From CAWATZ01 sp963784995 (GTDB lineage Bacteria; Planctomycetota; Planctomycetia; Gemmatales; Gemmataceae), in assembly GCA_963784995.1 (NCBI GenBank), contig CAWATZ010000011.1:248001-312000 (forward strand): 64,000 nucleotides of DNA, in the 5' to 3' direction. The position numbers were made by a program, and so were the translations under genes. The notes beneath the pieces are model-generated. The model worked only from the letters and a program-made list of their open reading frames with translations. It was not told where the DNA came from and made no database searches. Positions 19,278 to 28,287 of this stretch are shown piece after piece (position 1 is the stretch's first letter; each line of letters opens with the position of its first letter).

Positions 19278-19406
19278 GACCCCTGCCGGCTTGCCCGGCA
19301 GGTGAAGGAGGTCACTGGCTAGAAATAAGGGAGAGAAATACGTTCTTTCGACATTCTCTTCTTAGCTGGTGACCTGCTTCACCTGCCGGGCAAGCCGGCA
19401 GGGGTC
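19278..19406. repeat. Long inverted repeat between convergent genes
   Basis: Arms of about 38 bp (GACCCCTGCCGGCTTGCC... and complement) around a loop of about 55 nt. It sits between the peroxidase and kinase stop codons and could end transcription in both directions. Confidence 0.8.
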
Positions 19407-19425
19407 GTTCTCTGCCCACTTACCG

Positions 19426-22400
19426 TCACCGATCCCCGCTGCGTGTCAACGTCTCACCTGGATAGCGTTTGCGGACCTCCTGCCACAGTTCCTGCAGACG
19501 GCTGGTTTGCAAGCGTGTGAAGCCGCTCTCGGCGTCCACCGCTCCTCCGGACAGGGCCTGGGCAATCTGCACCAAAACGCTGACTGCCCGGTCGTCGCGG
19601 TTCAGCCGCCAGAGGCGAGCCGTCGTGTCCAGGCTGGCCGTGACCACTTTCTGGCCGTCCGGGAGGAAGATCACGTCCACCACGTCCACCTGGTGCTCCA
19701 GGGGCGGAGTCACCGGCAACTCTAGCCACAGGTCCCAGACGCAGGCGGAGCTGTCCGAACTGGACGTCACCGCCAGCCGATCGTCGGGAGAGAAGAGGAC
19801 CTTGTGAACGCTTCCCTGGTGGGGCAGCGGCCGGGTCAAGTGTTTGCCGCTGGTTGAGTCCCAGACCCGGGCGGTGTTGTCCTCGCTGCCGGTCGCTACC
19901 AGCTGCCCGTTGGAGTTGAAGGCGACGAAGGTGACCGCCCCGTTGTGCAGCAGCGGCGGAGTGACGGCCTTGCCCGTGGCTGCATCCCAGACCCGGCCGG
20001 TGCGGTCGTTGCTGGCCGTCACCACCCGCGTCCCGTTGTAATTCCAGGCCGCGTGCCGGACGGCCTCCTCGTGCTTCAGCGGCGGGGTGAGCGGCTCGCC
20101 GCTGCCGACGTCCCAGATCCGCGCCGTGCCATCGGCGCTGGCAGTCAGGACGCGCTTTCCCTGCGGATCAAACCAGGCTCCATTCACTTCGCCCTGGTGC
20201 GCCAGCACCACTCCGGTCGGCTCGCCATTGGCGGAGTGCCACAACCGGGCCACGTGGTCCTTACCGGCCGTCACGACCAGCCGGCTGTCCGGACTGAGGC
20301 TCATGCCGTTGATTGCTCCCCCGTGCCGCACCTGCGCTTTGAGGGGGCGGCCATCGGCCGCGGTCCAGAAGCGGACCAGCCCGTTGCTGCTGGCCGTGGC
20401 AATCCACGTTTCGTCCGAGCTGAAATGGGCCTCGATCACTTCCAGCGCCAGCTCCTGCTTGCCATTGCCCTGGGCCTGGTCCAGCTGCTGCAATTGACGG
20501 CCATCGCTGCTGTCCCAGATCCGGGTCGTGCCGTCCTCGCTGGCTGTCAGCAGCCGGGAGCCGTCGCGCGTGCAGCTCACCTGGCGAACCGGTCCCTGGT
20601 GTTTCATCTGGAACGTGCCGTGGCAGCAAGGAGACAGGGTCCACAGGCGGACCGTGCCGTCGGCGCTGGCCGTCAGGACCTGTCCGTCGGGGCTGAAGCA
20701 GGCCGTGGAGACCGTGCCATTGTGCAAGAGCGGCGAGCCGAGCTTTTCGCCCGTGGCCACGTCCCAGACCTGGGCGGTGTTGTCGTCGCTGGCCGTCACC
20801 AGCTTGCTGTTGTCCGGCGACAGGACCGCCTGGTAGACCGTGCTGCCATGCATCAGCCGGCTGGTCATGGGCACCCCGGACGTACCGCCCCAGACCCGGG
20901 CCGAATTGTCTTCGCTGGCCGTCGCCACCAGCCTGCCGTCCCGGCTGAAGACCAGCCACAGGATCGTGCCGTTGTGCGACATCTGCTTCCCGACTGGCTG
21001 GCCAGTGGCGCTGTTCCAGATCTGGGCCTTGCCCTTGCGTGTCCCGGTCGCCACGCGCCGTCCATCGGGCGACCAGCTGGCGACCCACACCGGGGAACCG
21101 CCCGGCAGCACCAGTGGGGGTTGTTTCCCGACCCATTCCCAGATGCGGGCCTTCCCATCCTGGCAGGCGGTCAGCAAGCGCTGGCCGTCCGGGGAGAACT
21201 GGACGTCGTAAACCTCGTCGGGGTGCGGCAGAGAGGCCAGTTCTCGCCCTTCCAGGTCCCAGACCCGGGCCGTCCCATCCACGCTGGCCGTGGCGATCCG
21301 TTTGCTGTCGGGGCTGAAGACGGCATGGTACACCGTGCCGTCATGCTTGAGGAGGATCGGCTCCCGGGGAGTCTCGGGGAATTTCCAGACCTGGGCCTTC
21401 CCCTGCTCGCAGGCCAGCACCACGTACTTGCTGTCGGGGCTGAAGGTCGCACTCTGGATGGGCGCCGGAGCGGTGATGGTTCCGGTGGGCCGTGCTGGCA
21501 GCGGATTGTCGTGCGCCGGCCTGCCGGCACCACCGCCATCCGGGTCGTGCTGGTCCCAGACCTGGCACTGGCGGTCGCTGCAAGCGCTCAGCATCCAGCG
21601 GCCGTCGGGGCTCAAGGCCGCCAGGAGGGTTCGCCCCTCGTGGAACCAGATCCGTTGCGGAACCGGACAGCGGCGCAGGGTCGTCCCCAGGCGGATGCGC
21701 TGGAGAACCTGGGCCTCGGCGTTGTCCTCCAGGCGCAGGGCCTCGGCCAGCCAGGGCAGGGCTTCGAGGTAGCGCCCCTCGTTGGCCAGGCCCGTTCCCC
21801 GGGCCGTGCTGAGGCGAATGACCTGGTGCCGCGTCTGGTCGTGCTGCTTTTGCACCTCGCTCAGCAGCCCCTGGAGTCTGGCGTTGTACCACGACACCAC
21901 GCCCAGTCCGGTGAGCACGGCCAGCACCGACACGGCCAGCAGCGCCGCCAGGGCCGGCTGCCGGCGCACCCATTTGCCAGCCCGTTCCAGCGGACCGATC
22001 GGCCGGGCGTGGATCGGTTTGCCCTTCAAATAGCGGTCCAGGTCCTCGGCCAGATCTCCGGCGCTGCGGTAGCGCTTGGCCGGGTCGCGCTGCAGACATT
22101 TCAGAGCGATGGTGTCCAGGTCGCGCGGCAGCCGGGGTTGCAGGCGCAGCGGCGGCAGCGGGTCGTCGTGGGTGATCTGCATGATCGTATCGACGGGGGT
22201 AGACCCGACGAAGGGCGGCCGGCCGGTGAGCATTTCGTAGAAGATGGCGCCCAGGGCCCAGATGTCCGTGGCCGGCCCGACGTCGCGATTGCGGCCCTCG
22301 GCCTGCTCGGGGGACATGTAACTGGGCGTGCCCAGGATCGAGCCGGTCCGCGTGTGCTGCTGTCCGGAATCGCCCAGACGCTTGGCCAGGCCGAAATCGG

Positions 22401-23097
22401 TCACCTTCGGGACGACCTCGTTTAGCCAGGACGCGTAGCCGAGCGCGTCCGGTTCCGCGCTCCGCTGTGCGTCGCGGTTAAACAGCAGGACGTTGGCCGG
22501 CTTGAGGTCGCGGTGGACGATGCCGTGTTCGTGGGCGCATTGCACGGCCTGGGCCAGGCCGTGCAGCAGCTTGGCGGCGCTGGCGGCCGGCAGCGGTTTG
22601 CCCTTCAGCAGATCGGTCAAGCTGCCGCCGCTGACGTACTCCAGGGCGAAATAGGGCAAGCCGTTGTGTTCGCCAGTCTCGTAGATCTGGACGATGTTGG
22701 GGTGCTGCAGCTGGGCGACCGCCTCGGCCTCGGCCCGGAAGCGGCTGCGCATCTCCTTGGCGGAGTGATCGCCGACCAGGATCATCTTCAGGGCGACCGG
22801 CCGTTTCAGGCGCTGATCCATCGCCCGGTAGACCACACCCATGCCGCCCCGGCCGATCTCTTCCAGGATGGCGTAGCCCGGGACAGTGGGCAGCGGCAAC
22901 GGCACTTCCTCGACGGTTGGGCCCGCGTCCGTCTTCAGATGAGCCACGTTTTCAGTCTTCTCCGCCCGGAACGCGGCCACGGGAGTCGGGACCAGCGTCG
23001 CGGCTTCCGGCGGGACCGGGGCCTCCTGGGGCTGGTCGCCCGGCCAGGCGACCGTTTCCGGCGGATCAGGACGTTTCTCGGGCTCGTTTGACGGCAT
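19426..23097 (-). CDS. Membrane serine/threonine protein kinase with WD40 repeats
   Basis: 1223 residues. A proline-rich N-terminus (1-70) is followed by a PknB-type kinase domain (about 74-340): P-loop IGRGGMGVVY, Lys104 in ALKM, HRDLKPAN with Asp197, DFGLAK, and an APE-like SPEQAEGR. One transmembrane segment lies at about 385-405 (PALAALLAVSVLAVLTGLGV). About 16 WD40-type repeats (FSPDG...TARVWD) fill residues 480-1190. The architecture is typical of Gemmata-type planctomycetes, where it is thought to relay outside signals. Complete and unbroken. Confidence 0.95.
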   Translation of the reverse strand: MPSNEPEKRPDPPETVAWPGDQPQEAPVPPEAATLVPTPVAAFRAEKTENVAHLKTDAGPTVEEVPLPLPTVPGYAILEEIGRGGMGVVYRAMDQRLKRPVALKMILVGDHSAKEMRSRFRAEAEAVAQLQHPNIVQIYETGEHNGLPYFALEYVSGGSLTDLLKGKPLPAASAAKLLHGLAQAVQCAHEHGIVHRDLKPANVLLFNRDAQRSAEPDALGYASWLNEVVPKVTDFGLAKRLGDSGQQHTRTGSILGTPSYMSPEQAEGRNRDVGPATDIWALGAIFYEMLTGRPPFVGSTPVDTIMQITHDDPLPPLRLQPRLPRDLDTIALKCLQRDPAKRYRSAGDLAEDLDRYLKGKPIHARPIGPLERAGKWVRRQPALAALLAVSVLAVLTGLGVVSWYNARLQGLLSEVQKQHDQTRHQVIRLSTARGTGLANEGRYLEALPWLAEALRLEDNAEAQVLQRIRLGTTLRRCPVPQRIWFHEGRTLLAALSPDGRWMLSACSDRQCQVWDQHDPDGGGAGRPAHDNPLPARPTGTITAPAPIQSATFSPDSKYVVLACEQGKAQVWKFPETPREPILLKHDGTVYHAVFSPDSKRIATASVDGTARVWDLEGRELASLPHPDEVYDVQFSPDGQRLLTACQDGKARIWEWVGKQPPLVLPGGSPVWVASWSPDGRRVATGTRKGKAQIWNSATGQPVGKQMSHNGTILWLVFSRDGRLVATASEDNSARVWGGTSGVPMTSRLMHGSTVYQAVLSPDNSKLVTASDDNTAQVWDVATGEKLGSPLLHNGTVSTACFSPDGQVLTASADGTVRLWTLSPCCHGTFQMKHQGPVRQVSCTRDGSRLLTASEDGTTRIWDSSDGRQLQQLDQAQGNGKQELALEVIEAHFSSDETWIATASSNGLVRFWTAADGRPLKAQVRHGGAINGMSLSPDSRLVVTAGKDHVARLWHSANGEPTGVVLAHQGEVNGAWFDPQGKRVLTASADGTARIWDVGSGEPLTPPLKHEEAVRHAAWNYNGTRVVTASNDRTGRVWDAATGKAVTPPLLHNGAVTFVAFNSNGQLVATGSEDNTARVWDSTSGKHLTRPLPHQGSVHKVLFSPDDRLAVTSSSDSSACVWDLWLELPVTPPLEHQVDVVDVIFLPDGQKVVTASLDTTARLWRLNRDDRAVSVLVQIAQALSGGAVDAESGFTRLQTSRLQELWQEVRKRYPGETLTRSGDR

Positions 23098-23148
23098 GCC
23101 GCACCTGGAACAAGGATCGCAGAGAGGGCGCGAACTCCACGAGTCATC

Positions 23149-23546
23149 ATGACGGATCGGGCCGGCCTGAGCAAGAACTCTCGCCGCACGCCCTTCGAGG
23201 CTGGAACGGATTGACGTAGGCCGGCCTTCCCAGGCCGGCCCGGACGGGCCAGGAAGCCCGTCCTACGCAAGAACTCTCGCCGTACGCCTTCAATCTGGGG
23301 ATCAGGAAAGCACGCGCGTTCGGGTGGGCGAACCGCTCGCAGCGCTGTTCCGAAGAGGCCGATCACATTCACAACCTTCCCAGGTTGCTCAAGGACTACA
23401 CAGCGGAACAAATGGCGTATTACTGGGAAGTGGAACGAGAATCCTACAAAAAGCAGGCCACACCCGAAGACGTTCAGGCGTTCGAGCCTCTCTGGAAACA
23501 GCTCGAAGCGGCTCTGCAGGTCTCTTCCATCAACGGTACGAGGTAA
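23149..23546 (+). pseudogene. Small conserved gene split by a palindromic insertion
   Basis: The first half reads MTDRAGLSKNSRRTPF (ATG 23149). The second half (23289-23546) reads FNLGIRKARAFGWANRS, continuing with DHIHNLPRLLKDYT and AYYWEVERESYKKQ to the stop. Between them, at 23197-23266, lies a GC-rich palindromic insert. It is flanked by an imperfect 25-base direct repeat (23171-23196, 23267-23291). Removing the insert and one repeat restores one frame of about 98 codons. Function unknown; I believe it is a planctomycete protein family. Confidence 0.65.
23216..23266. repeat. Palindromic insert inside the split gene
   Basis: Imperfect inverted repeat beginning GTAGGCCGGCC and ending GCCCGTCCTAC. 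It is bounded by duplicated host sequence (GCAAGAACTCTCGCCG on both sides), which looks like a target-site duplication. Confidence 0.65.
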
Positions 23547-23676
23547 ACCCATCCTCTGGCAGCCAGCCATCGGCCAGGGCCACGGTCCCGCCTGCCTCTC
23601 GCCGAGGCGCGGCCAATCTGCTATTGTGAAGCTGCAATACCACCCCCGAGTTCCTGCTACTCCGAGGCGTACCATC

Positions 23677-24979
23677 ATGGACCTTCCCTTGTTTGCCCCG
23701 ATTCGTCAGACCGCCCCGCAACCTGTCGTCACGGACATTGCCGGCGAGGTTCGCCGCCAGTGGCTGGGTTCCCGCCTGGCCGGCAAGGTGCGGCGGGGCG
23801 ATCGGGTGGCGGTGGGGGTCGGCAGCCGGGGCATCGCCAACCTGAGCGTGATGGTGCGGGCGACGCTGGACAGCATCCGCGACCTGGGCGGCCAGCCGTT
23901 TGTCGTGGCCGCGATGGGCAGCCACGGCGGGGCCACGCCGCAGGGCCAGCGCGAATTGCTGGCCGAGTACGGCGTCAGCGAGCAGGCCCTCGGCGTGGCC
24001 GTCAAGACCGACATGACGGCCGTGCAGATTGGCACCAACAGCTGGGGCGAGCCGGTCTGGTGGGACAGGAACGCCCTGGAGGCCGACGCCGTCGTGACCA
24101 TCTCGCGGGTCAAGCCGCACACCGATTTCCGCGGCCGAATCGAGAGCGGCATCACTAAGATGCTGGTCATCGGCCTGGGCAAGCGCGACGGGGCGGCCCA
24201 GCATCACCGCTGGGGCTTTCGCGGCCTGCGCGACATGCTGCCGGAGACGGCCAGGGTCATCCTGGAGAAGACGCCGTTCGTGGCCGGCCTCGCCGTGCTG
24301 GAGAATGCCCACGAGCAGACCGCCCGGCTGCAAGCGGTGGACCGGGAGGACCTGCTGGACGTGGAGCCGATCCTGCTGGAAGAGGCCCGCGGTCTGATGG
24401 GCCGGCTGCCCTTCGACAAGCTGGACCTGCTGGTCATCGGCGAGATCGGCAAGAACTATTCCGGGGCCGGCATCGATCCCAACGTGGTCGGCCGACTGCT
24501 GATCGAGACCGAGCCCGACTTCGAGCGGCCAAAGATCACGCGCATCTGCTGCCTGGACCTGTCGCCGGAGAGTCACGGCAACGGCACCGGCGTCGGCATC
24601 GCCGACCTGACCACCGACCGGCTGCTTGGCCGCCATCGACCCGGTGCCCTTCCGGATGAACAACCTGACCGCCTGCTTCCTGTGGCGTTCCAAGCTGCCG
24701 TTCGCATTCCCCACCGACCGCGCCTGCATCCAGGCAGGCCTCGACACCTGCTGGCAGCCCAATCGCGACGCCCTCCGCCTGGCCATCATCCCCAGCACGC
24801 TGGAAGTGACCGACCTGTGGGTCTCCGCCGCCCTGCTGGCCGAGGCGAAAGGACATCCGCACCTGGAGGCGAAGGGGGAGTTGCAGGCGCTGCCGTTCGA
24901 CGAGAAGGGGAATTTGCTGCAAAACCGGCTCTTTCCCCACGCTGTCCGGGGCAGGAGAAACCACCCGGCGTTTCAGTGA
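23677..24979 (+). CDS. LarA-like (DUF2088) protein, frameshifted
   Basis: Starts at ATG 23677 (MDLPLFAPIRQT). It matches the N-terminal domain of the lactate racemase LarA family: MGSHGGATPQGQ, VKPHTDFRGRIESGITKM, and LGKRDGA. One extra T near 24626 moves the frame; after it the protein continues AAIDPVPFRMNNLTACFL to NHPAFQ at 24979. About 433 residues when joined. Its enzymatic role is uncertain, since many DUF2088 proteins have no known substrate. The last 209 bases are duplicated at 26132-26340. Confidence 0.75.
24771..24979 (+). repeat. Direct repeat, left copy (3' end of LarA-like gene)
   Basis: This 209-base stretch recurs at 26132-26340 with a small number of substitutions and no indels. 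The two copies flank a cassette of two minus-strand genes. Confidence 0.9.
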
Positions 24980-25001
24980 ATGGCGGGCGACGTGCCGGTT
25001 G

Positions 25002-25541
25002 TTATTTCTTCCCCGCGCGGAGGGTATATAGTTCCGTTTCCAGCCGTTTCACCTGTTCCCGGATCGGAGTGACCTGTTCGTCAAGCATCTGCTGCAAGAT
25101 GCTCCGTGAGATTTCGTTGGCCACGTGTTGCTGGGCCGTGTCGGGCGCTGCGGGCGGTTCCGGCGTGTTCTTCAGCGCGTTCAAATGCAGTCTCACGATA
25201 ACGCTTGCCAGTTGGCCGACGGACGGTTTTGCACCAGTCGCTTGTCCGATCTGAACGACCATGGTTTCCAATGTCTTGATGTCCTCAGCGCTCAACGGCA
25301 CGCGACAGTTTACCGTGGCATCAGCCAGGGCGGGCCTGCCGCCACTGGATCGCAATCGATGCAGAAGCTGCGTCCCCAGTTCAGCGAGCCCGATCGGGTC
25401 CAGACTCAAAGGCGCTGGCTGGCCGACAGGGCTTGCCCCGAGCGAAGCAGCGAGTTCTGTCGGATCGATGCGCCGCTTCGGCTGATCGGCGACCTCAATC
25501 TTCCTGGGCTTGGCGCCGACGACAGTGATCTTCTTGGCCAT
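25002..25541 (-). CDS. Hypothetical protein, second gene of a two-gene cassette
   Basis: 179 residues, no recognised family. A basic N-terminus (MAKKITVVGAKPRK) is followed by a middle segment CRVPLSAEDIKTLETMVVQIG that could be a small helical module. The C-terminus is predicted coiled coil (EQVTPIREQVKRLETELYTL). No signal peptide. It starts two bases after the stop of the upstream gene, so the two are surely co-transcribed. The pair may be an accessory cassette, because 209-base direct repeats flank it. Confidence 0.7.
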   Translation of the reverse strand: MAKKITVVGAKPRKIEVADQPKRRIDPTELAASLGASPVGQPAPLSLDPIGLAELGTQLLHRLRSSGGRPALADATVNCRVPLSAEDIKTLETMVVQIGQATGAKPSVGQLASVIVRLHLNALKNTPEPPAAPDTAQQHVANEISRSILQQMLDEQVTPIREQVKRLETELYTLRAGKK

Positions 25542-25543
25542 GG

Positions 25544-25942
25544 CTATTCTTCCGTGGGCGGGTCATACTTGTCGATGCTCCAGAACAACCCATCGAACTC
25601 AAAAACGACTTGGCCCTGGTTCGTCTCTCTTCCAAATCGATGCAGAAATGCCCGTAAGCGCTGCACGTTGGCCACGAGCTTGTCGGGATCGACGTAGGTG
25701 TAAACAATCCTGGTCTGCTCCCACAAGTCCGTTCCGTCCGGCTTGCGCCAGGTTCCGTCAACCGGCGGAAAACTCGTCGCGCCGTTGCCGATCTCCGTCA
25801 GCAATTCCTGGCCCTCTTTCGTCCAATGCTCGTGATCGTCAATCAGTTCGCCGTCGCAATCCTTGTTTGGAACGTACAACGTCAACCGTTGAGCAGACGG
25901 CTCCTCTGTGGCGCCAATTTCCTTGCCGAGATTGAAGTCCAT
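25544..25942 (-). CDS. Hypothetical protein, first gene of a two-gene cassette
   Basis: 132 residues from ATG 25942 (MDFNLGKEIG), preceded by GGAGGG; the longer frame to 25981 lacks a ribosome site. Acidic and apparently cytoplasmic. Conserved-looking stretches are LTLYVPNKDCDGELI, DGTWRKPDGTDLWEQT and VVFEFDGLFWSID. I do not recognise a domain. It leads the two-gene cassette lying between duplicated LarA-like 3' ends. Upstream DNA (25980-26060) is AT-richer than the surroundings. Confidence 0.7.
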   Translation of the reverse strand: MDFNLGKEIGATEEPSAQRLTLYVPNKDCDGELIDDHEHWTKEGQELLTEIGNGATSFPPVDGTWRKPDGTDLWEQTRIVYTYVDPDKLVANVQRLRAFLHRFGRETNQGQVVFEFDGLFWSIDKYDPPTEE

Positions 25943-26074
25943 GAATCCCTCCCACGAACGAGCCAAAGGACATGGTAGCACTTATTACTAAAAAAGGCAA
26001 TTGACGCACCCCTGGAAGCGACTTTTTTACTAAGAAGCGTCAGTCTCCCTTGCCGGATCAGGAAGGCAAAGGGA

Positions 26075-26118
26075 TTCTCGCCGCGAGGTGTCCTCAAGGG
26101 CTTCCTTCCCGCCTGCCT
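26075..26118 (+). repeat. Remnant of an SGNH-gene leader
   Basis: CGCGAGGTGTCCTCAAGG followed by CTTCCTTCCCGCCTGCCTG matches, with changes, the leader and signal-peptide start of the SGNH gene at 31420-31470 and its fragment at 27730-27780. It directly precedes the duplicated LarA-like end, which suggests that several rearrangements met here. Confidence 0.5.
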
Positions 26119-26131
26119 GTTCTCCGCTTTG

Positions 26132-26340
26132 CCCTCCGTCTGGCCATCATCCCCAGCACGCTGGAAGTGACCGACCTGTGGGTCTCCGCCGTCCTGCTGG
26201 CCGAGGCGAAAGGGCTCCCGCACCTGGAAGCGAGAGGGGAATTGCAGGCGCTGCCGTTCGACGAGAAGGGCAATCTGCTGCAAAACCGGCTCTTCCCGCA
26301 TGCCGTTCGGGGCAAGAGGAACCACCCGGCGTTTCAGTAG
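26132..26340 (+). pseudogene. Duplicated 3' end of the LarA-like gene
   Basis: 209 bases matching 24771-24979, encoding the same C-terminal segment (IPSTLEVTDLWVSA to NHPAFQ) up to a stop codon. It lacks the rest of the gene and has no start of its own. It is the right-hand direct repeat of the cassette. Confidence 0.85.
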
Positions 26341-26415
26341 CAGGCCCAGAACAAGGACGTGGCCCTCATCCGAGGGCCAGGCGTCCTTACCGTCCTGTGG
26401 TCGGGCTCAAGGGTG

Positions 26416-27609
26416 TTAGGGCTTTTCGATCCGGCAGTGGGGCAACGCCTTCTGTAACTCTTCAACCCCTGCATCCGTCACCTTGGTGTTGCCAAGGACC
26501 AGATCTTTCAATGACTTGAGTCGGGCCAGATCCTTCAGGCCCGCGTCCGTGACCCGGGTATAGCCAAGGTAGAGCGTTTGCAGGGACTTGAGCCCGGCCA
26601 ACTCCTTCAGCCCAGCATCTGTCACCTGAGTGTTGTGAAGGAAAAGGGTCCGCAGAGACTTGAGCCCGGCCAGTTCCTTCAGGCCCCGGTCCGCCACCTG
26701 GGTCCAACCAAGGTAGAGCGTTTGCAGGGTCTTGAGCCCGGCCAACTCCTTCAACCCCGCATCTGTTACCTGGGTGCCCTCAAGGTTAAGCTCTTCGAGG
26801 GACGTGAGCCCAGCCAGCTCTTTCAGTCCCAGGTTCGCAACCTGGGTGCTGCGAAAGACAAGTACACGCAGGGACGTCAGCCCAGCCAGCTCCTTCACAC
26901 CTGCATCCGTCACTTGCGTTGCCTCAAGGTTAAGCACGTGCAGCGACTTGAGCGCAGCGAGATCCTTCAGACCCACATCCGTCACCTGCGTACCCTCAAG
27001 GGCAAGCATTTGCAGAAATTCGAGCCGAGCCAACTCTTTCATGCCCCGATCCGTCACCTGGGTGCCGCATAGGTTCAGCGTTTGCAGTATCCTGAATCTG
27101 GCCAACTCCTTCAAGCTCGCGTCCGTTAACTTCGTATTGTGAAGGTCAAGCGCTTGCAGGGACTTGAGCTTGGCCAGTTCCTTCAGGCCAGCGTCCGTCA
27201 CCTGGGTATTGTTGATAAACAGGACGCGCAGGGACTTGAGCCTCGCCACCTCCTTCAGCCCCGCGTCCGTTAACTTGGTATAACCAAGATCCAGAGCGAA
27301 TGGCACCTTCGGGGCCGGCAGCTTGTGCAACACACCCGCTTCCAACACGTTGAGCTGGATCACGGGAATCGCATCAGCCAGCCCCTCCGGCTTTGACCCA
27401 AACACACTGTAGCCGGCGGTGCCCCTTCCGATCCAGCAGAACCTGGCTCCGGCCTCCTGCCAGGCCTGGACCACCTCCTCCGGCAGCGGCTGAGGCTCGC
27501 GCGGTAAAGGTATCGGAGCGGCCAGAGCCTCCCTCCCGATTTCGGCCAGCAGCAACAGCATCGTGAACACCGCAGCCTGTCGGCTCAATCTCGACCATCG
27601 TTGTGCCAT
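26416..27609 (-). CDS. Exported leucine-rich repeat protein
   Basis: 397 residues. A signal peptide (VFTMLLLLAEIGREALAAP) is followed by a short unique domain and then about 12 repeats of 24 residues with consensus TQVTDAGLKELAGLKSLQTL (residues 110-390). This regular TDAGL type is abundant in Gemmataceae and forms a solenoid for protein binding. Complete, with no anchor seen. The partner is unknown. Confidence 0.9.
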   Translation of the reverse strand: MAQRWSRLSRQAAVFTMLLLLAEIGREALAAPIPLPREPQPLPEEVVQAWQEAGARFCWIGRGTAGYSVFGSKPEGLADAIPVIQLNVLEAGVLHKLPAPKVPFALDLGYTKLTDAGLKEVARLKSLRVLFINNTQVTDAGLKELAKLKSLQALDLHNTKLTDASLKELARFRILQTLNLCGTQVTDRGMKELARLEFLQMLALEGTQVTDVGLKDLAALKSLHVLNLEATQVTDAGVKELAGLTSLRVLVFRSTQVANLGLKELAGLTSLEELNLEGTQVTDAGLKELAGLKTLQTLYLGWTQVADRGLKELAGLKSLRTLFLHNTQVTDAGLKELAGLKSLQTLYLGYTRVTDAGLKDLARLKSLKDLVLGNTKVTDAGVEELQKALPHCRIEKP

Positions 27610-27750
27610 CGCTCACCTCCCCGATCGCTCTCTGTTGTGTCTGCATGAGGATTCTACCAACCACCAACGCCAGGTTTCATCTTTGCCCTTCCCTCCTTGG
27701 CGACACAACCTGAACATCTGGCCACAGAGTTCTTGCCGCGAGGTATCCTC

Positions 27751-27917
27751 ATGCGCTTCATTCCTGCCTGTCTGCTCGCCCTCTTTCTGCTTGCTCCCAC
27801 CCCCGCTCCTTCGCAAGAGAAGCCCTTGCCCCAGGAGTGGGACTACGCAGCCGCCATGAAGAAGGTCGCGGCCCAGTTCAAGGGTAACACCGGCGTGGTG
27901 CTGTACGTTGGCGAACT
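27751..27917 (+). pseudogene. 5' fragment of the SGNH hydrolase gene
   Basis: MRFIPACLLALFLLAPTPAP followed by QEKPLPQEWDY and MKKVAAQFKGNTGVVL is nearly the same as the start of the gene at 31440. Homology begins in the leader, about 75 bases before the ATG, and ends just before the catalytic GDS motif. The frame then runs into a palindrome and stops at 27972. No function is expected. Confidence 0.8.
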
Positions 27918-27952
27918 GACTCTCTTCTTGCCTGAGTGTCCCTCTGGATTGT

Positions 27953-28037
27953 GGCGAACCCGGGGGCGTTAGCCCCGGGGTACGGGGCGCCGGTCTAGGC
28001 CGCCCCGTACCCCGGGGCTAACGCCCCCGGGTTCGCC
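27953..28037. repeat. Perfect 37-bp intergenic palindrome
   Basis: Arms 27953-27989 and 28001-28037 are fully complementary (GGCGAACCCGGGGGCGTTAG... and complement) around a short loop. A weaker outer pairing, TGTCCCTCT with AGAGGGACA, extends it. Lies between the SGNH fragment and the WD40 gene. Confidence 0.9.
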
Positions 28038-28085
28038 GCGCCGCCCGCCCACATCGAGAGGGACACCCTTCTTGCCTTGCTCATC

Positions 28086-28114
28086 TTGACCGAATTAACG
28101 CAGGATTGTACAGT
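28086..28114 (+). promoter_or_regulatory. Sigma-70-type promoter
   Basis: TTGACC, a 17-base spacer, then TACAGT. It is in the right orientation for the WD40 gene that starts at 28288, about 170 bases downstream. Confidence 0.5.
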
Positions 28115-28287
28115 GCGTTTTCGATCCAAAGCGGTCGCTTATCCCGATTGAATCGGTTCACGGACTCGGTCCGCCTGAGACTCTGTTGCCCAAGGGTCGT
28201 AAACACGGTCGTGGCACGGGAATGCTGTGGCGGCACGGCCGTGTCTTCCTCCTGTTTTGGAACAGACTCCGAGTGGAGAGATTGCCG

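Noticed and set aside
19945..22425. 826-codon plus-strand frame opposite the kinase
   Set aside because: Antisense shadow of the WD40 repeats; the kinase reading on the minus strand has all catalytic motifs.
26460..27280. Regular DNA repeats that might suggest a CRISPR array
   Set aside because: The 72-base period encodes 24-residue leucine-rich repeats; there are no spacers and the reading frame is intact.
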